From positions 1 through 64,000 of the forward strand of contig JACAEF010000034.1 of assembly GCA_013388985.1 (NCBI GenBank): a stretch of 64,000 bases of DNA. The letters are read 5' to 3'. The stretch comes from Rhodocyclaceae bacterium. Lineage in GTDB: Bacteria; Pseudomonadota; Gammaproteobacteria; Burkholderiales; Rhodocyclaceae. Positions 34,593 to 44,356 of the stretch are shown here, in pieces; position 1 is the stretch's first letter; each line of letters starts with the position of its first letter. A program made the translations under genes and the position numbers. The notes under the pieces are model-generated. The model made no database searches, had not been told where the DNA came from, and saw nothing but the letters and a program-made list of their open reading frames with translations.

Positions 34593-35510
34593 CTAGCCGA
34601 CCCAGTAAGCCACGGTCAGGAGGGCCAGCAACAGCAGGCACAACACCAGCGCGCGCCAAACCAGCCCGATGGCGCTTTGCAGATGCTCGACATCGGCATC
34701 GTCACCAAGGCCGAGCCCTGGCCGCGACATGCCTTCGATCGGCAACGGCTGCCCCAGGCGGATGCCCAGTGCGCCGGCGCCGCTCGCCAGCAGGATGCCG
34801 GCGGACGGATCGGGCCATTGCGCGGCCTGGGTGCGCCAGCAATAGACGGCGTCCTCGAAATCGCCGACGATTGCGAACGTCGCCGCCGTGATGCGCACCG
34901 GCAGCCAGTCGAGCACGGCGAAAGCGCGACGGGCGAAGATGCCGAAAGGCGCTTGCGCCTCGGGTACGATGGCATTGACCTGCCAGGACTCGGCCATCGT
35001 CAGCGCCAGCCGATAGAGGACCGCGCCGGCCGGACCGAGCGCCAGAAACCAGAACAGCGGGGCGAAGACGTGCCGGTGCGAGCTGAGGATGCCCTGCTCG
35101 ATCGCCAGCTGGGCGATCGCCGACGGGCCGAGCCGTTCCTCCGACTGCCCGCGCCACTCGGCGAGCAAACGGCGGGCGCGCTCGATCTCGCCCATGCGCA
35201 GGGCGAGCTGGATGTCGGTGAAGTAGTGGCTGAACTGGCGGAAACCGAGCAGGAAATACAGCACCAGGACATCGAAGCCGAATGCCAGCACGACGTGGAT
35301 CGCGTCCAGCACGTAATGCGCAATGAATGTCAGCAGCACCGGCAGGCCGACGCCGGCGAGCCAGGCGAACAGGCCATGACGCATCTCGCCGGCATTGAAG
35401 TGCTTCTCCAGAAAGCGTGCGTAGCGGGAAAGCGCGGCGAACACCTGGGCAGCGGGTGTTGCCCTGACCTGTTCGAGAACGAGCACGCAAAGAAGGCTGA
35501 GAAGCGTCAT
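34593..35510 (-). CDS. CobD/CbiB-family membrane protein
   Basis: This 305-residue membrane protein has several hydrophobic segments and the CobD/CbiB-like pattern: ERARRLLAEWRGQSEERLGP, GILSSHRHVFAPLFWFLALGPAGAVLYRLA and FDWLPVRITAATFAIVGDFEDAVYCWR (first residue written F for the hydrophobic strand). True CobD makes adenosylcobinamide phosphate, but no other cobalamin genes are near. Betaproteobacteria often carry this divergent homologue beside NUDIX genes, so its role is uncertain. Confidence 0.82.
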   Translation of the reverse strand: MTLLSLLCVLVLEQVRATPAAQVFAALSRYARFLEKHFNAGEMRHGLFAWLAGVGLPVLLTFIAHYVLDAIHVVLAFGFDVLVLYFLLGFRQFSHYFTDIQLALRMGEIERARRLLAEWRGQSEERLGPSAIAQLAIEQGILSSHRHVFAPLFWFLALGPAGAVLYRLALTMAESWQVNAIVPEAQAPFGIFARRAFAVLDWLPVRITAATFAIVGDFEDAVYCWRTQAAQWPDPSAGILLASGAGALGIRLGQPLPIEGMSRPGLGLGDDADVEHLQSAIGLVWRALVLCLLLLALLTVAYWVG

Positions 35511-35566
35511 GAAGGCGATCGACGAAGGCTTGCGCCGAAGATATCACACTCGACTGCAATGCTGCC

Positions 35567-36160
35567 TTACGCTCGGGATGAAAGCGCATCGCGCAGGCTG
35601 ACCAGGATGCTGGCGGTCGCTCCCCAGATGAAATAGCCGCGCCACGGCACCGTCCAGAAGCTGCGCGGCTGCCCATCCACGATCACCGTTTCGCGCCGGT
35701 AATTCGCCGCATCGAGCAGGAACGCAAGCGGCACCTCGAAGATTTCCGCCACTTCGAAATCGTCGAGCCGCAGGTTCAGAGGGGGTGCGACGAGTCCGAC
35801 CACCGGAGTGATGCGAAAGCCGGTGCTGGTGTGATGTTCCGGCAGGATACCGAGCACTTCGACCTGAGCGGCCTCGATACCGACTTCCTCCTGGCTTTCG
35901 CGCAAGGCCGTGTCGATGGCTGTCGCATCCCGCGTTTCGCAGCGGCCACCGGGAAAGCTCACTTGTCCGGCATGATCGCGCAGATGCGCGGTGCGCTGGG
36001 TGAGCAACACGGTCAAACCACTGGCGCGGGCGACGATCGGCACCAGCACGGCTGCCGGGATGGTCTCGGCCTCCGCTCGCAGTATGGCGTCCGGCAGCGC
36101 ACGCCGGGCAGCCAAACGCTGACGCAGCCAGTCGGCGGACGGCGAAGGCGCTGCCGGCAT
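35567..36160 (-). CDS. CoA pyrophosphatase, NUDIX family (NudL-like)
   Basis: This 197-residue protein probably splits CoA into phosphopantetheine and adenosine bisphosphate. The CoA-type NUDIX signature is HAGQVSFPGGRCETRD followed by ALRESQEEVGIEAAQVEVLG, with LTQRTAHLRDHA ahead. It stops 1 bp from the retropepsin-like gene upstream and ends 56 bp from the CobD-like gene. Confidence 0.9.
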   Translation of the reverse strand: MPAAPSPSADWLRQRLAARRALPDAILRAEAETIPAAVLVPIVARASGLTVLLTQRTAHLRDHAGQVSFPGGRCETRDATAIDTALRESQEEVGIEAAQVEVLGILPEHHTSTGFRITPVVGLVAPPLNLRLDDFEVAEIFEVPLAFLLDAANYRRETVIVDGQPRSFWTVPWRGYFIWGATASILVSLRDALSSRA

Positions 36161-36161
36161 C

Positions 36162-36815
36162 TCAATAACGTTGCGTGAGGCTCAGCGTCGTGCCATCGCG
36201 GCGCATTTCCATGCGGTTGAGGAAGCTCATGCCCAGCAGCACGATCGGCATGTCATGCTCATGGACGGTGGCCTCGACGTCGCGCAGCGTGATGTTGCCG
36301 ACCCGGACAGTGGCCAGCCGCACGCGCCAGACACGCGCCATGCCATTGGCGGTCTGTGTCATCGCCGGTGTCGCGTTGGCGAGGTCGATGCGCGCGCGGC
36401 GCGCGTCGGCCGCGCCGAGCGAGACGAAGGTCGCGCCGGTATCGACGAGGAAGCGCATCGGCTCGCCATTGATACTGCCGGTGGTGAAGAAATGCCCCTG
36501 ACCGTCCGCGCTCAGCACCACCGAGGGTTTTTCCGCTTGCGGCGAAGACACCACGCTCTGGCCGATCTGCATGCGGCGACGCTTGCCGTCGATCTCGAAC
36601 ACCGCCGCGCCGGGCTCGATGGCGACGAGCTTCACGCCCTCGGGGGAGCTCGCGCCGAGCGTCAGGGTCCGGCGCTGGCCACCATCGATCACCACCAGCG
36701 CCCTGTCGGCCATCAGCCCGACGAGCGCCACATCGGCCGCACCGGCGCCCAAGGGGAAAACCCCAGCCAGCACCGCTATACAATACCCGCCAACACTACC
36801 GCTTCTGCTCATCAT
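36162..36815 (-). CDS. Retropepsin-like aspartic protease (clan AA, TIGR02281-like)
   Basis: This secreted or periplasmic single-domain aspartic protease of about 217 residues has a signal peptide (GYCIAVLAGVFPLGAGA). The active-site signature is RFLVDTGATFVSLG, and the second conserved segment near the end is MPIVLLGMSFLNRME. It probably works as a dimer. The ATG at 36815 overlaps, base for base, the ATG of the divergent glutamine amidotransferase (36814); an ATG at 36812 is also possible, and the frame is open to 36830. Confidence 0.87.
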   Translation of the reverse strand: MMSRSGSVGGYCIAVLAGVFPLGAGAADVALVGLMADRALVVIDGGQRRTLTLGASSPEGVKLVAIEPGAAVFEIDGKRRRMQIGQSVVSSPQAEKPSVVLSADGQGHFFTTGSINGEPMRFLVDTGATFVSLGAADARRARIDLANATPAMTQTANGMARVWRVRLATVRVGNITLRDVEATVHEHDMPIVLLGMSFLNRMEMRRDGTTLSLTQRY

Positions 36816-37509
36816 GAAACCCATCGCCATCTTTCGTCACAGTGCCGGGGAAGGACCCGGTTATTTTGCCACGTTCCTCGATGCGCACGGCATTCCTTGG
36901 CAGCTCTTCCGCATCGATGCGGGCGATGCGGTGCCGGCAAGCGTGGCGGAGTTTTCCGGGCTATGTTTCATGGGCGGGCCGATGAGCGTCAATGACGATC
37001 TGCCGTGGATCCCCCCGACGCTGCAAAGGGTCCGCGAGGCCGTCGCGGCGGGCATTCCGGTGATCGGCCACTGTCTCGGTGGTCAGCTGATGGCCAAGGC
37101 GCTCGGTGGCGTGATCACGAAAAACCCGGTCAAGGAGCTCGGCTGGGGAGAAGTGATCACCTGCGATCCGGTGGCTCAAGAGTGGTTGGGCGATCTCGAA
37201 AGCTTCGCGGCGTTCCACTGGCATGGCGAGACCTTCTCGATCCCACCCGGAGCGACGCGCATTCTAAAGAGCGCCTTCTGCGAGAACCAGGCCTTCGTCC
37301 TCGGCCCGCATCTGGCCATGCAGTGCCATGTCGAGATGACGGAAGCGATGATCCGCCTGTGGAATCAGGCCTGGGCCGATGAACAGGCCGCGCCCGGCCC
37401 CTCGGTGCAAACGCCGGATGAAATGTACGAAAACATCGACGCACGCATCGCGGCGATGCGCGTCGCCGCCGACCGGCTCTACACGCGCTGGATCGCCGGC
37501 CTTGTCTGA
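36814..37509 (+). CDS. Class I glutamine amidotransferase (type 1 GATase)
   Basis: This 231-residue enzyme hydrolyses glutamine using a Cys-His-Glu triad: Cys in VIGHCLGGQLMAKAL and His/Glu in AMQCHVEMTEA. The fold includes GLCFMGGPMSVNDD and FHWHGETFSIPPGA. It resembles stand-alone GMP-synthase-like amidotransferases whose acceptor is unknown. It is divergent from the retropepsin gene with overlapping start codons. Its stop is inside R1 copy 7. Confidence 0.9.
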   Translation: MKPIAIFRHSAGEGPGYFATFLDAHGIPWQLFRIDAGDAVPASVAEFSGLCFMGGPMSVNDDLPWIPPTLQRVREAVAAGIPVIGHCLGGQLMAKALGGVITKNPVKELGWGEVITCDPVAQEWLGDLESFAAFHWHGETFSIPPGATRILKSAFCENQAFVLGPHLAMQCHVEMTEAMIRLWNQAWADEQAAPGPSVQTPDEMYENIDARIAAMRVAADRLYTRWIAGLV

Positions 37510-37534
37510 AAGTCGGCGCTGGCGGGACGGCACT
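37509..37534 (-). repeat. Dispersed 26-bp repeat R1, copy 7 (intergenic)
   Basis: This copy begins at the last base of the amidotransferase stop codon and is followed by palindromic element R2 copy 2, the same R1-R2 arrangement as at 33187-33363. Confidence 0.92.
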
Positions 37535-37540
37535 CAGAGC

Positions 37541-37706
37541 TTGTGAAAAATTTCGTCGCGAGCGGGCCGAGGGCAAGGCGCACGGCGCGCAGCGACCAAG
37601 ACATAACAATCAGTTAGGCGCGGGAGCGACAAAGAGGGAAGGAAAGGGCCCCTCCCCCTTCCTTGCGCAACACAGCCATCGGGACGCGCAGCAGAAATTT
37701 TCACAA
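37541..37706. repeat. Palindromic element R2, copy 2, at a convergent gene junction
   Basis: This 166-bp imperfect palindrome has a left arm of TTGTGAAAAATTTCGTCGCG and a right arm of CGCGCAGCAGAAATTTTCAC then AA. It contains an inner purine/pyrimidine hairpin (GGAAGGAAAGGG opposite CCCCTTCC) at about 37638-37665 that is absent from copy 1. It fills the 201-base gap between the amidotransferase and yajQ 3' ends. Confidence 0.85.
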
Positions 37707-37710
37707 GTTC

Positions 37711-38205
37711 TCAGTCGCGGAAGTTGCCGAAGGCGAGCGGATAGTCGGTGACCGATTGCTTCACCAGCGCGATGGCGGATTGCAGATCGTCGCGCTTCGC
37801 GCCGCTCACGCGCACGGCATCGCCCTGGATCGTCGCCTGCACCTTGAGCTTGCTGTCCTTGATCAGCTTGACGATCTTCTTCGCCAGCTCTTGATCGATG
37901 CCGCTCTTGATCGTAAGAATCTGCTTCGCCTTGTTGCCGGAGACGCTCTGCACGGGCCCGATGTCGAGCCGCTTGGTGCTCTCGCGCTCCTTCTTCTCCA
38001 TCTCGGGGAAAAGGATGTCCTTGATCTGGCCGAGCTGGAACTCGGAATCACCCCAGATCGTGATCACCTTGTCCTTCTCGTTGAGCTCGGCGCGCGCCGA
38101 GGTGCCCTTGAAGTCATAGCGGTTGCCGATCTGACGGCCGGCGACATCGACGGCGTTCCTCAACGCCACCATGTTGGCTTCGGAAGTGATGTCGAAGGAA
38201 GGCAT
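37711..38205 (-). CDS. YajQ-family nucleotide-binding protein
   Basis: This 164-residue protein (PSFDITSEANMVALRNAVDVAGRQIGNRYDFKGTSA start, YPLAFGNFRD end) is full length and near the family consensus. Members bind cyclic di-GMP and modulate transcription or translation. It lies 6 bp from the ppnP gene. Confidence 0.93.
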   Translation of the reverse strand: MPSFDITSEANMVALRNAVDVAGRQIGNRYDFKGTSARAELNEKDKVITIWGDSEFQLGQIKDILFPEMEKKERESTKRLDIGPVQSVSGNKAKQILTIKSGIDQELAKKIVKLIKDSKLKVQATIQGDAVRVSGAKRDDLQSAIALVKQSVTDYPLAFGNFRD

Positions 38206-38211
38206 GACGCT

Positions 38212-38523
38212 TCAACCAAAATGACAGACATAGTGATAAGGCTCGCCCGTCACTTCGATCTCGAACGACGAATTGCCGGGCACGCGGAAGGATTCCCCCG
38301 CCGCGCAGCTCTTCCAGTCCTCACCCTTGATGCGATAGCGGCAGCAGCCGGCAACGGTTTCCATGATTTCCGGCGCGCCGGTGTTGAAGGTGAGGGTCGA
38401 GGGCAGGATCACGCCAACGCTCTTTTTCGTGCCGTCGCCGAACAGCACGGTGTGGCTCACGCACTTGCCGTCGAAATAGACGTTGGCCTGCTTGATCACG
38501 GAGACATTGTCGAATTGGCTCAT
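38212..38523 (-). CDS. ppnP: Pyrimidine/purine nucleoside phosphorylase (PpnP)
   Basis: This small cupin-like phosphorylase has 103 residues. Characteristic segments are [45 protein letters not shown] and [16 protein letters not shown], ending PYHYVCHFG. It cleaves nucleosides with phosphate. It is adjacent to the DUF2788 gene and yajQ. Confidence 0.9.
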   Translation of the reverse strand: MSQFDNVSVIKQANVYFDGKCVSHTVLFGDGTKKSVGVILPSTLTFNTGAPEIMETVAGCCRYRIKGEDWKSCAAGESFRVPGNSSFEIEVTGEPYHYVCHFG

Positions 38524-38524
38524 T

Positions 38525-38746
38525 TCAGATTCCCCACATTTTCTGGATGATGCTCTTGGCGACGAAACCGAGCATGCCGAAGGCGAGCACGAAGAACAGC
38601 ACGAAGGTGCCGAGCTTGCCGGCCTTCGAACGCCATGCCAGCTCGCCGATGATGAACAGCATATAGAGCATGAAGGCGCCGAGTCCGAAAGTAACGCCGA
38701 ATTCAGCGATCTGGGATTCGGTGAAGCCGAAGACCGTCGCTTCCAT
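38525..38746 (-). CDS. DUF2788 small membrane protein
   Basis: This 73-residue protein has two membrane segments ([19 protein letters not shown] and [17 protein letters not shown]). The length and sequence pattern match the betaproteobacterial DUF2788 family of unknown function. It lies one base from ppnP and 15 bp from argG. Confidence 0.85.
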   Translation of the reverse strand: MEATVFGFTESQIAEFGVTFGLGAFMLYMLFIIGELAWRSKAGKLGTFVLFFVLAFGMLGFVAKSIIQKMWGI

Positions 38747-38761
38747 GCCCGCACGCGTGGC

Positions 38762-40045
<1,284 letters not shown>

Positions 40046-40050
40046 GATAT

Positions 40051-40974
40051 TCATTCCTTGACCATGCCCAACACAAGATATTCCAGCAGAGCCTTCTGGG
40101 CGTGGAGCCGATTTTCTGCTTCATCCCAGACCACGCTCTGCGGCCCGTCGATCACCTCGGCGGTGACCTCTTCGCCACGATGCGCCGGCAGACAGTGCAT
40201 GAAGACGGCGTCGGGCTTGGCCGCCCGCATCATCTCGGCATCGACCTGCCAGTCCTTGAATGCCTTCATGCGCGCATCAGCTTCCGCCTCGAAGCCCATC
40301 GAGGTCCACACGTCGGTGGTGACGAGGTCAGCCCCCCGCGCCGCGTCCATCGGATCGGCAAACTGCTCGAAGTGGCCGGTGCCATGGAGGCCGGCACGTT
40401 CGGGTTCGACCTCGTAACCGGGCGGCGTCGAGACATGAACGTTGAAGTCGAGCACCTCGGCGGCTTGCAGCCAGGTATTGCACATGTTGTTCGAGTCGCC
40501 GATCCAGGCCACCGTCTTGCCCTGGATGCAGCCGCGCTGCTCGATGTAGGTGTAGATGTCGGCGAGGATCTGGCAGGGGTGGTATTCGTTGGTCAGCCCG
40601 TTGATCACCGGCACGCGCGAATGGCGCGCGAAGCGCTCGATGATCTCCTGCTCGAAGGTGCGGATCATCACCACGTCGCTCATGCGCGAAATCACTTCGG
40701 CGGCATCTTCCACCGGCTCGCCGCGGCCGAGCTGCGAGTCGCGCGTATTGAGGTAGATCGCCGAGCCGCCGAGCTGCTGCATGCCCGCCTCGAACGACAG
40801 GCGCGTGCGCGTACTGGCCTTCTCGAAGATCATCACCAGCGTGCGGTCTGCCAGCGGCCAGTATTTCTGATAGGACTTGAAGCGCTGCTTGATGATGCGC
40901 GTGCGTTCGAACAGATACTCGAACTCGGCGCGGTCGAAATCCTTGAACTGCAGAAAGTGTTTCGGGGTGACCAT
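40051..40974 (-). CDS. argF: Ornithine carbamoyltransferase
   Basis: This enzyme makes citrulline from ornithine and carbamoyl phosphate. The 307-residue product has the carbamoyl phosphate motif [14 protein letters not shown], the ornithine-binding signature [12 protein letters not shown] and [13 protein letters not shown]. It sits in the argD-argF-argG run. Confidence 0.96.
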   Translation of the reverse strand: MVTPKHFLQFKDFDRAEFEYLFERTRIIKQRFKSYQKYWPLADRTLVMIFEKASTRTRLSFEAGMQQLGGSAIYLNTRDSQLGRGEPVEDAAEVISRMSDVVMIRTFEQEIIERFARHSRVPVINGLTNEYHPCQILADIYTYIEQRGCIQGKTVAWIGDSNNMCNTWLQAAEVLDFNVHVSTPPGYEVEPERAGLHGTGHFEQFADPMDAARGADLVTTDVWTSMGFEAEADARMKAFKDWQVDAEMMRAAKPDAVFMHCLPAHRGEEVTAEVIDGPQSVVWDEAENRLHAQKALLEYLVLGMVKE

Positions 40975-40983
40975 CGCACCACC

Positions 40984-42156
40984 TCAGCCGGCCAGGAAAT
41001 GCCGCACCACCACGACGAGCTTGTCGACCAGCTCGTCGGCTTCCGCATCGCTCATCACCAGCGGCGGTAGCAGACGGATCACCCGTTCGGCGGTGACATT
41101 GATCAGGATGCCGGCTTCCAGCCCGGCGGCGACCAGGGCCGCGCAGGGGCGGTCGAGCTCGATGCCGAGCATCAGGCCCTTGCCGCGGATGGCGACGACG
41201 CCGCCGACACCGGCCAAGCCTGCGGCGAGACGCTCGCGCATCCGCTCGCCCAGGACGCTGGCGCGCGCCGGCAGATCCTCGTCTTCGAGCACCGTCAGCG
41301 TCGTCAGCGCGGCAACGCAAGCGAGCGGATTGCCACCGAACGTGGAGCCGTGGTTGCCCGGCTTGAACACGCCGTTCGCCCGCCCGGCGGTCAGGCACGC
41401 CCCGACGGGCACGCCGGAGCCCAAGCCCTTCGCCAGGGTCATCACGTCGGGCAGGATGCCGGCATGCTGGTAGGCGAACCATTTGCCGGTGCGGCCGATG
41501 CCGCATTGCACCTCGTCGAGCATCAAGAGCCAGCCTTGCGCGTCGCAGATGCGGCGCAGGCCGCGCAGGTATTCGTCGTGGCAAACGTTGATGCCCCCCT
41601 CGCCCTGCACCGGCTCGAACAGCACGGCGACGACGTGGTGGTTGTTCGCCGCCACCTGCTCGATCGCCGCCAGATCGTCGAAAGGCACGCGCACGAAGCC
41701 CGGCACCAGCGGCTCGAAACCCGCCTGCACCTTGCGGTTGCCGGTGGCCGACAGGGTCGCCAGCGTGCGGCCGTGGAAGGACTGCTCCATGACGATGATC
41801 GCCGGCTGCTCGATGCCTTTCTGGTGGCCATACAGCCGTGCCAGCTTGATCGCCGCCTCGTTCGCCTCGCAACCGGAATTGCAGAAGAAGGCTTCGTCCA
41901 TGCCGGAAAGCCGCGCCAGGCGTTCGGCCAGCCGTTCCTGCTCGATCACCCGATACAGGTTCGAGACATGGATCAGACGATGCACCTGCCGTTCGAGCGC
42001 CGCCGTGAGAAGCGGGTGATTGTGGCCGAGCGTATTGACGGCGATGCCGGCGATGCCATCCAGATAGCTGCGGCCGTGCTCGTCGAAGAGGCGGCAGCCT
42101 TCGCCATGCGTGAAGGCCACGGGCTGCCGGGCATAGTTGTTCATCAGGTGCGACAT
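40984..42156 (-). CDS. argD: Acetylornithine aminotransferase
   Basis: This class III PLP-dependent aminotransferase of arginine synthesis has about 390 residues. It shows FCNSGCEANEAAIKLAR, the SFHGRTLATLSATGN segment, LMLDEVQCGIGRTGKWFAYQ and the PLP lysine in TLAKGLGSGVPVGA. The ATG at 42156 has GGAGC upstream; the frame remains open to 42234 across a hairpin. It heads the argD-argF-argG run. Confidence 0.92.
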   Translation of the reverse strand: MSHLMNNYARQPVAFTHGEGCRLFDEHGRSYLDGIAGIAVNTLGHNHPLLTAALERQVHRLIHVSNLYRVIEQERLAERLARLSGMDEAFFCNSGCEANEAAIKLARLYGHQKGIEQPAIIVMEQSFHGRTLATLSATGNRKVQAGFEPLVPGFVRVPFDDLAAIEQVAANNHHVVAVLFEPVQGEGGINVCHDEYLRGLRRICDAQGWLLMLDEVQCGIGRTGKWFAYQHAGILPDVMTLAKGLGSGVPVGACLTAGRANGVFKPGNHGSTFGGNPLACVAALTTLTVLEDEDLPARASVLGERMRERLAAGLAGVGGVVAIRGKGLMLGIELDRPCAALVAAGLEAGILINVTAERVIRLLPPLVMSDAEADELVDKLVVVVRHFLAG

Positions 42157-42203
42157 GATCCGCTCCGCGGTAGCAAACAGGGAAACGTCATCCGCAAAAA
42201 GCG

Positions 42204-42226
42204 ACGGCGGCCCGTGCGGCCGCCGT
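42204..42226 (-). terminator. Hairpin between rpsT and argD
   Basis: A 9-bp stem (ACGGCGGCC with GGCCGCCGT) encloses a 5-base loop and is followed on the minus strand by CGCTTTTTGC. It may be a second terminator after rpsT or part of the argD leader. Confidence 0.55.
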
Positions 42227-42300
42227 GCTTTCATGCTGCGGAAAATCGATCATAAGTGAAAAACGGCGGGCTGTGTAGCCCAGCCTTTCGATCCGCCCAT

Positions 42301-42337
42301 AAAAAAACGCGCAGGCGCTCTCTTGCAGCCCACGCGT
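42301..42337 (-). terminator. Rho-independent terminator of rpsT
   Basis: On the minus strand a stem of ACGCGTGGGC with GCCTGCGCGT, slightly bulged, is followed by TTTTTTT. It lies 21 bp after the rpsT stop. Confidence 0.85.
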
Positions 42338-42358
42338 TTCGTTGCGTCGCGCGCCCGT

Positions 42359-42619
42359 TCAGAGCGCCTTGATCGCGGCGGACAGACGGCTCTTGTGGCG
42401 CGCGGCGGCGTTCTTGTGGATGATCTTCTTGTCGGCGATCGAATCGATGATGCTCTGCGATTCCTTGAAGATCGCCTGGGCGGCCGCCTTGTCGCCGGCG
42501 GCAACGGCTTTGCGCACTTTCTTGATCGCGGTGCGCAGCCGGGAACGCAGGCTCATGTTGTGGGCGCGGCGCTTGATTGCCTGAAGGGCGCGTTTGCGGG
42601 CTTGTGCGGTATTGGCCAT
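42359..42619 (-). CDS. rpsT: 30S ribosomal protein S20
   Basis: This primary 16S rRNA-binding protein of 86 residues is Ala/Lys/Arg-rich: [55 protein letters not shown]. It is divergent from murJ, a common betaproteobacterial arrangement, and has a clear terminator. Confidence 0.97.
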   Translation of the reverse strand: MANTAQARKRALQAIKRRAHNMSLRSRLRTAIKKVRKAVAAGDKAAAQAIFKESQSIIDSIADKKIIHKNAAARHKSRLSAAIKAL

Positions 42620-42714
42620 GAAACGTTGCTCGATGGGTGATCGGAAAGGCGCGGATTATAGGGGCAGGCGCGCGCCAATGCAAGATGCTGTTGCGAACCT
42701 GTAACATCCGCCCC

Positions 42715-44253
42715 ATGAACCTGCTACGCACCCTCGCGACTGTCAGCAGCCTGACGCTGCTGTCGCGCATTCTCGGCTTCGTGCGGGATTTCGTGATCGC
42801 ACGCGCCTTCGGCGCCGGGATGTTCACCGACGCCTTTTTCGTCGCCTTCCGCCTGCCCAACCTGCTGCGCCGCCTGTTCGCCGAGGGCGCCTTCTCGCAG
42901 GCCTTCGTGCCGATGCTCGCGGAATACCGGTTGCGGCGGAATGCGCAAGAGACCAAGACCCTGGTCGATCGTGTCGCCACCGCGCTGTTCCTCGCCGTCG
43001 CGCTCGTCACGTTGCTGGGCATCCTCGGTGCTCCGCTCCTGATCCTCGTTTCCGCGCCCGGTTTCGCCGCCGATGGCGAGAAATTCGCGCTCACCGTGAC
43101 GCTCACGCGCATCACGTTCCCTTACATCCTGTTCATGGCGCTGGTCGCGCTTTCCGCCGGCATTCTCAATACCTGGAGCCGCTTCGCGCTGCCCGCCTTC
43201 ACGCCGGTGCTGCTGAATCTGTCTTTCATCGGCATGGCGCTGTTTGCCGCTCAATGGTTCGACCCGCCCGTGGTGGCGCTGGCTTGGGCGGTGTTTCTGG
43301 GAGGTATCCTGCAGCTGGTACTCCAGCTGCCCGCGCTGAAAAACATCGGCATGCTGCCGCGTTTCGATTTCGCCCCCGCCGACCCCGGCCTGCGTCGCAT
43401 CCTGAAACTGATGGGGCCCGCCGTGCTCGGCGTCTCCGTGGCGCAGATCTCCCTGCTGATCAACACGATCTTCGCTTCGTTCCTCACCTCCGGCAGCGTT
43501 TCCTGGCTGTATTACGCCGACCGGCTGATGGAATTCCCTGCCGGGCTGCTCGGCGCGGCGCTGGGCACGATCCTGCTGCCGAGCCTGTCCAAGGCGCACA
43601 GCGGCGGCAAGCCGGAGACCTTCTCGGCCCTGCTCGACTGGGGATTGCGCCTGACTTTCCTGCTCACGCTGCCTGCCGCGCTCGCCCTGGCGATGCTGGC
43701 CGTGCCGCTGCTCGCCACACTGTTCCAGCACGGCGCCTTCACCGCCGCCGACGTGCTGCAGACCCGCCAGGCGCTCGTCGCCTACAGCATCGGACTGACC
43801 GGGCTGATCCTCGTCAAGGTGCTCGCGCCGGGCTTCTATGCGCAGCAGAACATCCGCACGCCAGTAAAGATCGCGTTGCTCACCTTGCTCGCGACGCAGG
43901 CGATGAACCTCGCTTTCATCGTGCCCTTCAAGCATGCCGGCCTGGCGCTGGCGATTGGCTTGGCCTCCTGCCTCAACGCCTGGCTGCTGTTCCGCGGACT
44001 CCGCCAGCGCGGAATTTATCAACCTCGACCCGGCTGGATGGAATTCGGACTGAAGATCGCGCTCGCGCTGCTGGTGCTCGCCGCCGTCCTGTGGTTCGGC
44101 ATCGGAGAGGAAACTGCTTGGCTCACTGCGCCGACCTGGACGCGCATCGCTCACCTGTCGGCCCTGGTGGCTGCCGGCGCCGCTGCCTATTTCGCCACGC
44201 TCTGGCTGCTGGGGTTCCGGCTGCAGGATTTCCGCCGCCGCTCGGAACAGTGA
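42715..44253 (+). CDS. murJ: Lipid II flippase MurJ
   Basis: This inner-membrane MOP-family flippase of 512 residues moves lipid II to the periplasm for peptidoglycan synthesis. It has about 14 membrane segments, the start [21 protein letters not shown], the conserved [23 protein letters not shown] and [30 protein letters not shown]. The ATG at 42715 is the start that gives the normal N-terminus. A 26-bp repeat follows 2 bp after the stop. Confidence 0.96.
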   Translation: MNLLRTLATVSSLTLLSRILGFVRDFVIARAFGAGMFTDAFFVAFRLPNLLRRLFAEGAFSQAFVPMLAEYRLRRNAQETKTLVDRVATALFLAVALVTLLGILGAPLLILVSAPGFAADGEKFALTVTLTRITFPYILFMALVALSAGILNTWSRFALPAFTPVLLNLSFIGMALFAAQWFDPPVVALAWAVFLGGILQLVLQLPALKNIGMLPRFDFAPADPGLRRILKLMGPAVLGVSVAQISLLINTIFASFLTSGSVSWLYYADRLMEFPAGLLGAALGTILLPSLSKAHSGGKPETFSALLDWGLRLTFLLTLPAALALAMLAVPLLATLFQHGAFTAADVLQTRQALVAYSIGLTGLILVKVLAPGFYAQQNIRTPVKIALLTLLATQAMNLAFIVPFKHAGLALAIGLASCLNAWLLFRGLRQRGIYQPRPGWMEFGLKIALALLVLAAVLWFGIGEETAWLTAPTWTRIAHLSALVAAGAAAYFATLWLLGFRLQDFRRRSEQ

Positions 44254-44255
44254 CG

Positions 44256-44281
44256 GGTGCCGTCCCGCCAGCGCCGACTTT
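44256..44281 (+). repeat. Dispersed 26-bp repeat R1, copy 8 (intergenic)
   Basis: This copy matches the consensus exactly through the core (ending GACTTT). It is placed 2 bp after the murJ stop and ahead of the hppA terminator in a convergent junction. Confidence 0.92.
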
Positions 44282-44304
44282 ACACATACCCTCTCCAAAT
44301 GAAA

Positions 44305-44332
44305 CGGGCAGTCCCGTCGCCGGAACTGCCCG
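44305..44332 (-). terminator. Terminator of the H+-pyrophosphatase gene
   Basis: A 12-bp stem with one mismatch (CGGGCAGTCCCG and CGGAACTGCCCG) encloses the loop TCGC. On the minus strand TTTCATTTGG follows. It lies 25 bp after the stop. Confidence 0.75.
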
Positions 44333-44356
44333 CGTGCATGCACCGCTCGATGCCGA

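Noticed and set aside
34593..35510. Cobalamin synthesis locus
   Set aside because: Only one CobD-like gene is seen and no other cobalamin gene is near, so a cobalamin cluster is not supported.
37638..37672. Purine/pyrimidine stretch as a separate triplex or terminator
   Set aside because: It is the inner arm of the larger palindromic element and has no T-run in either direction.
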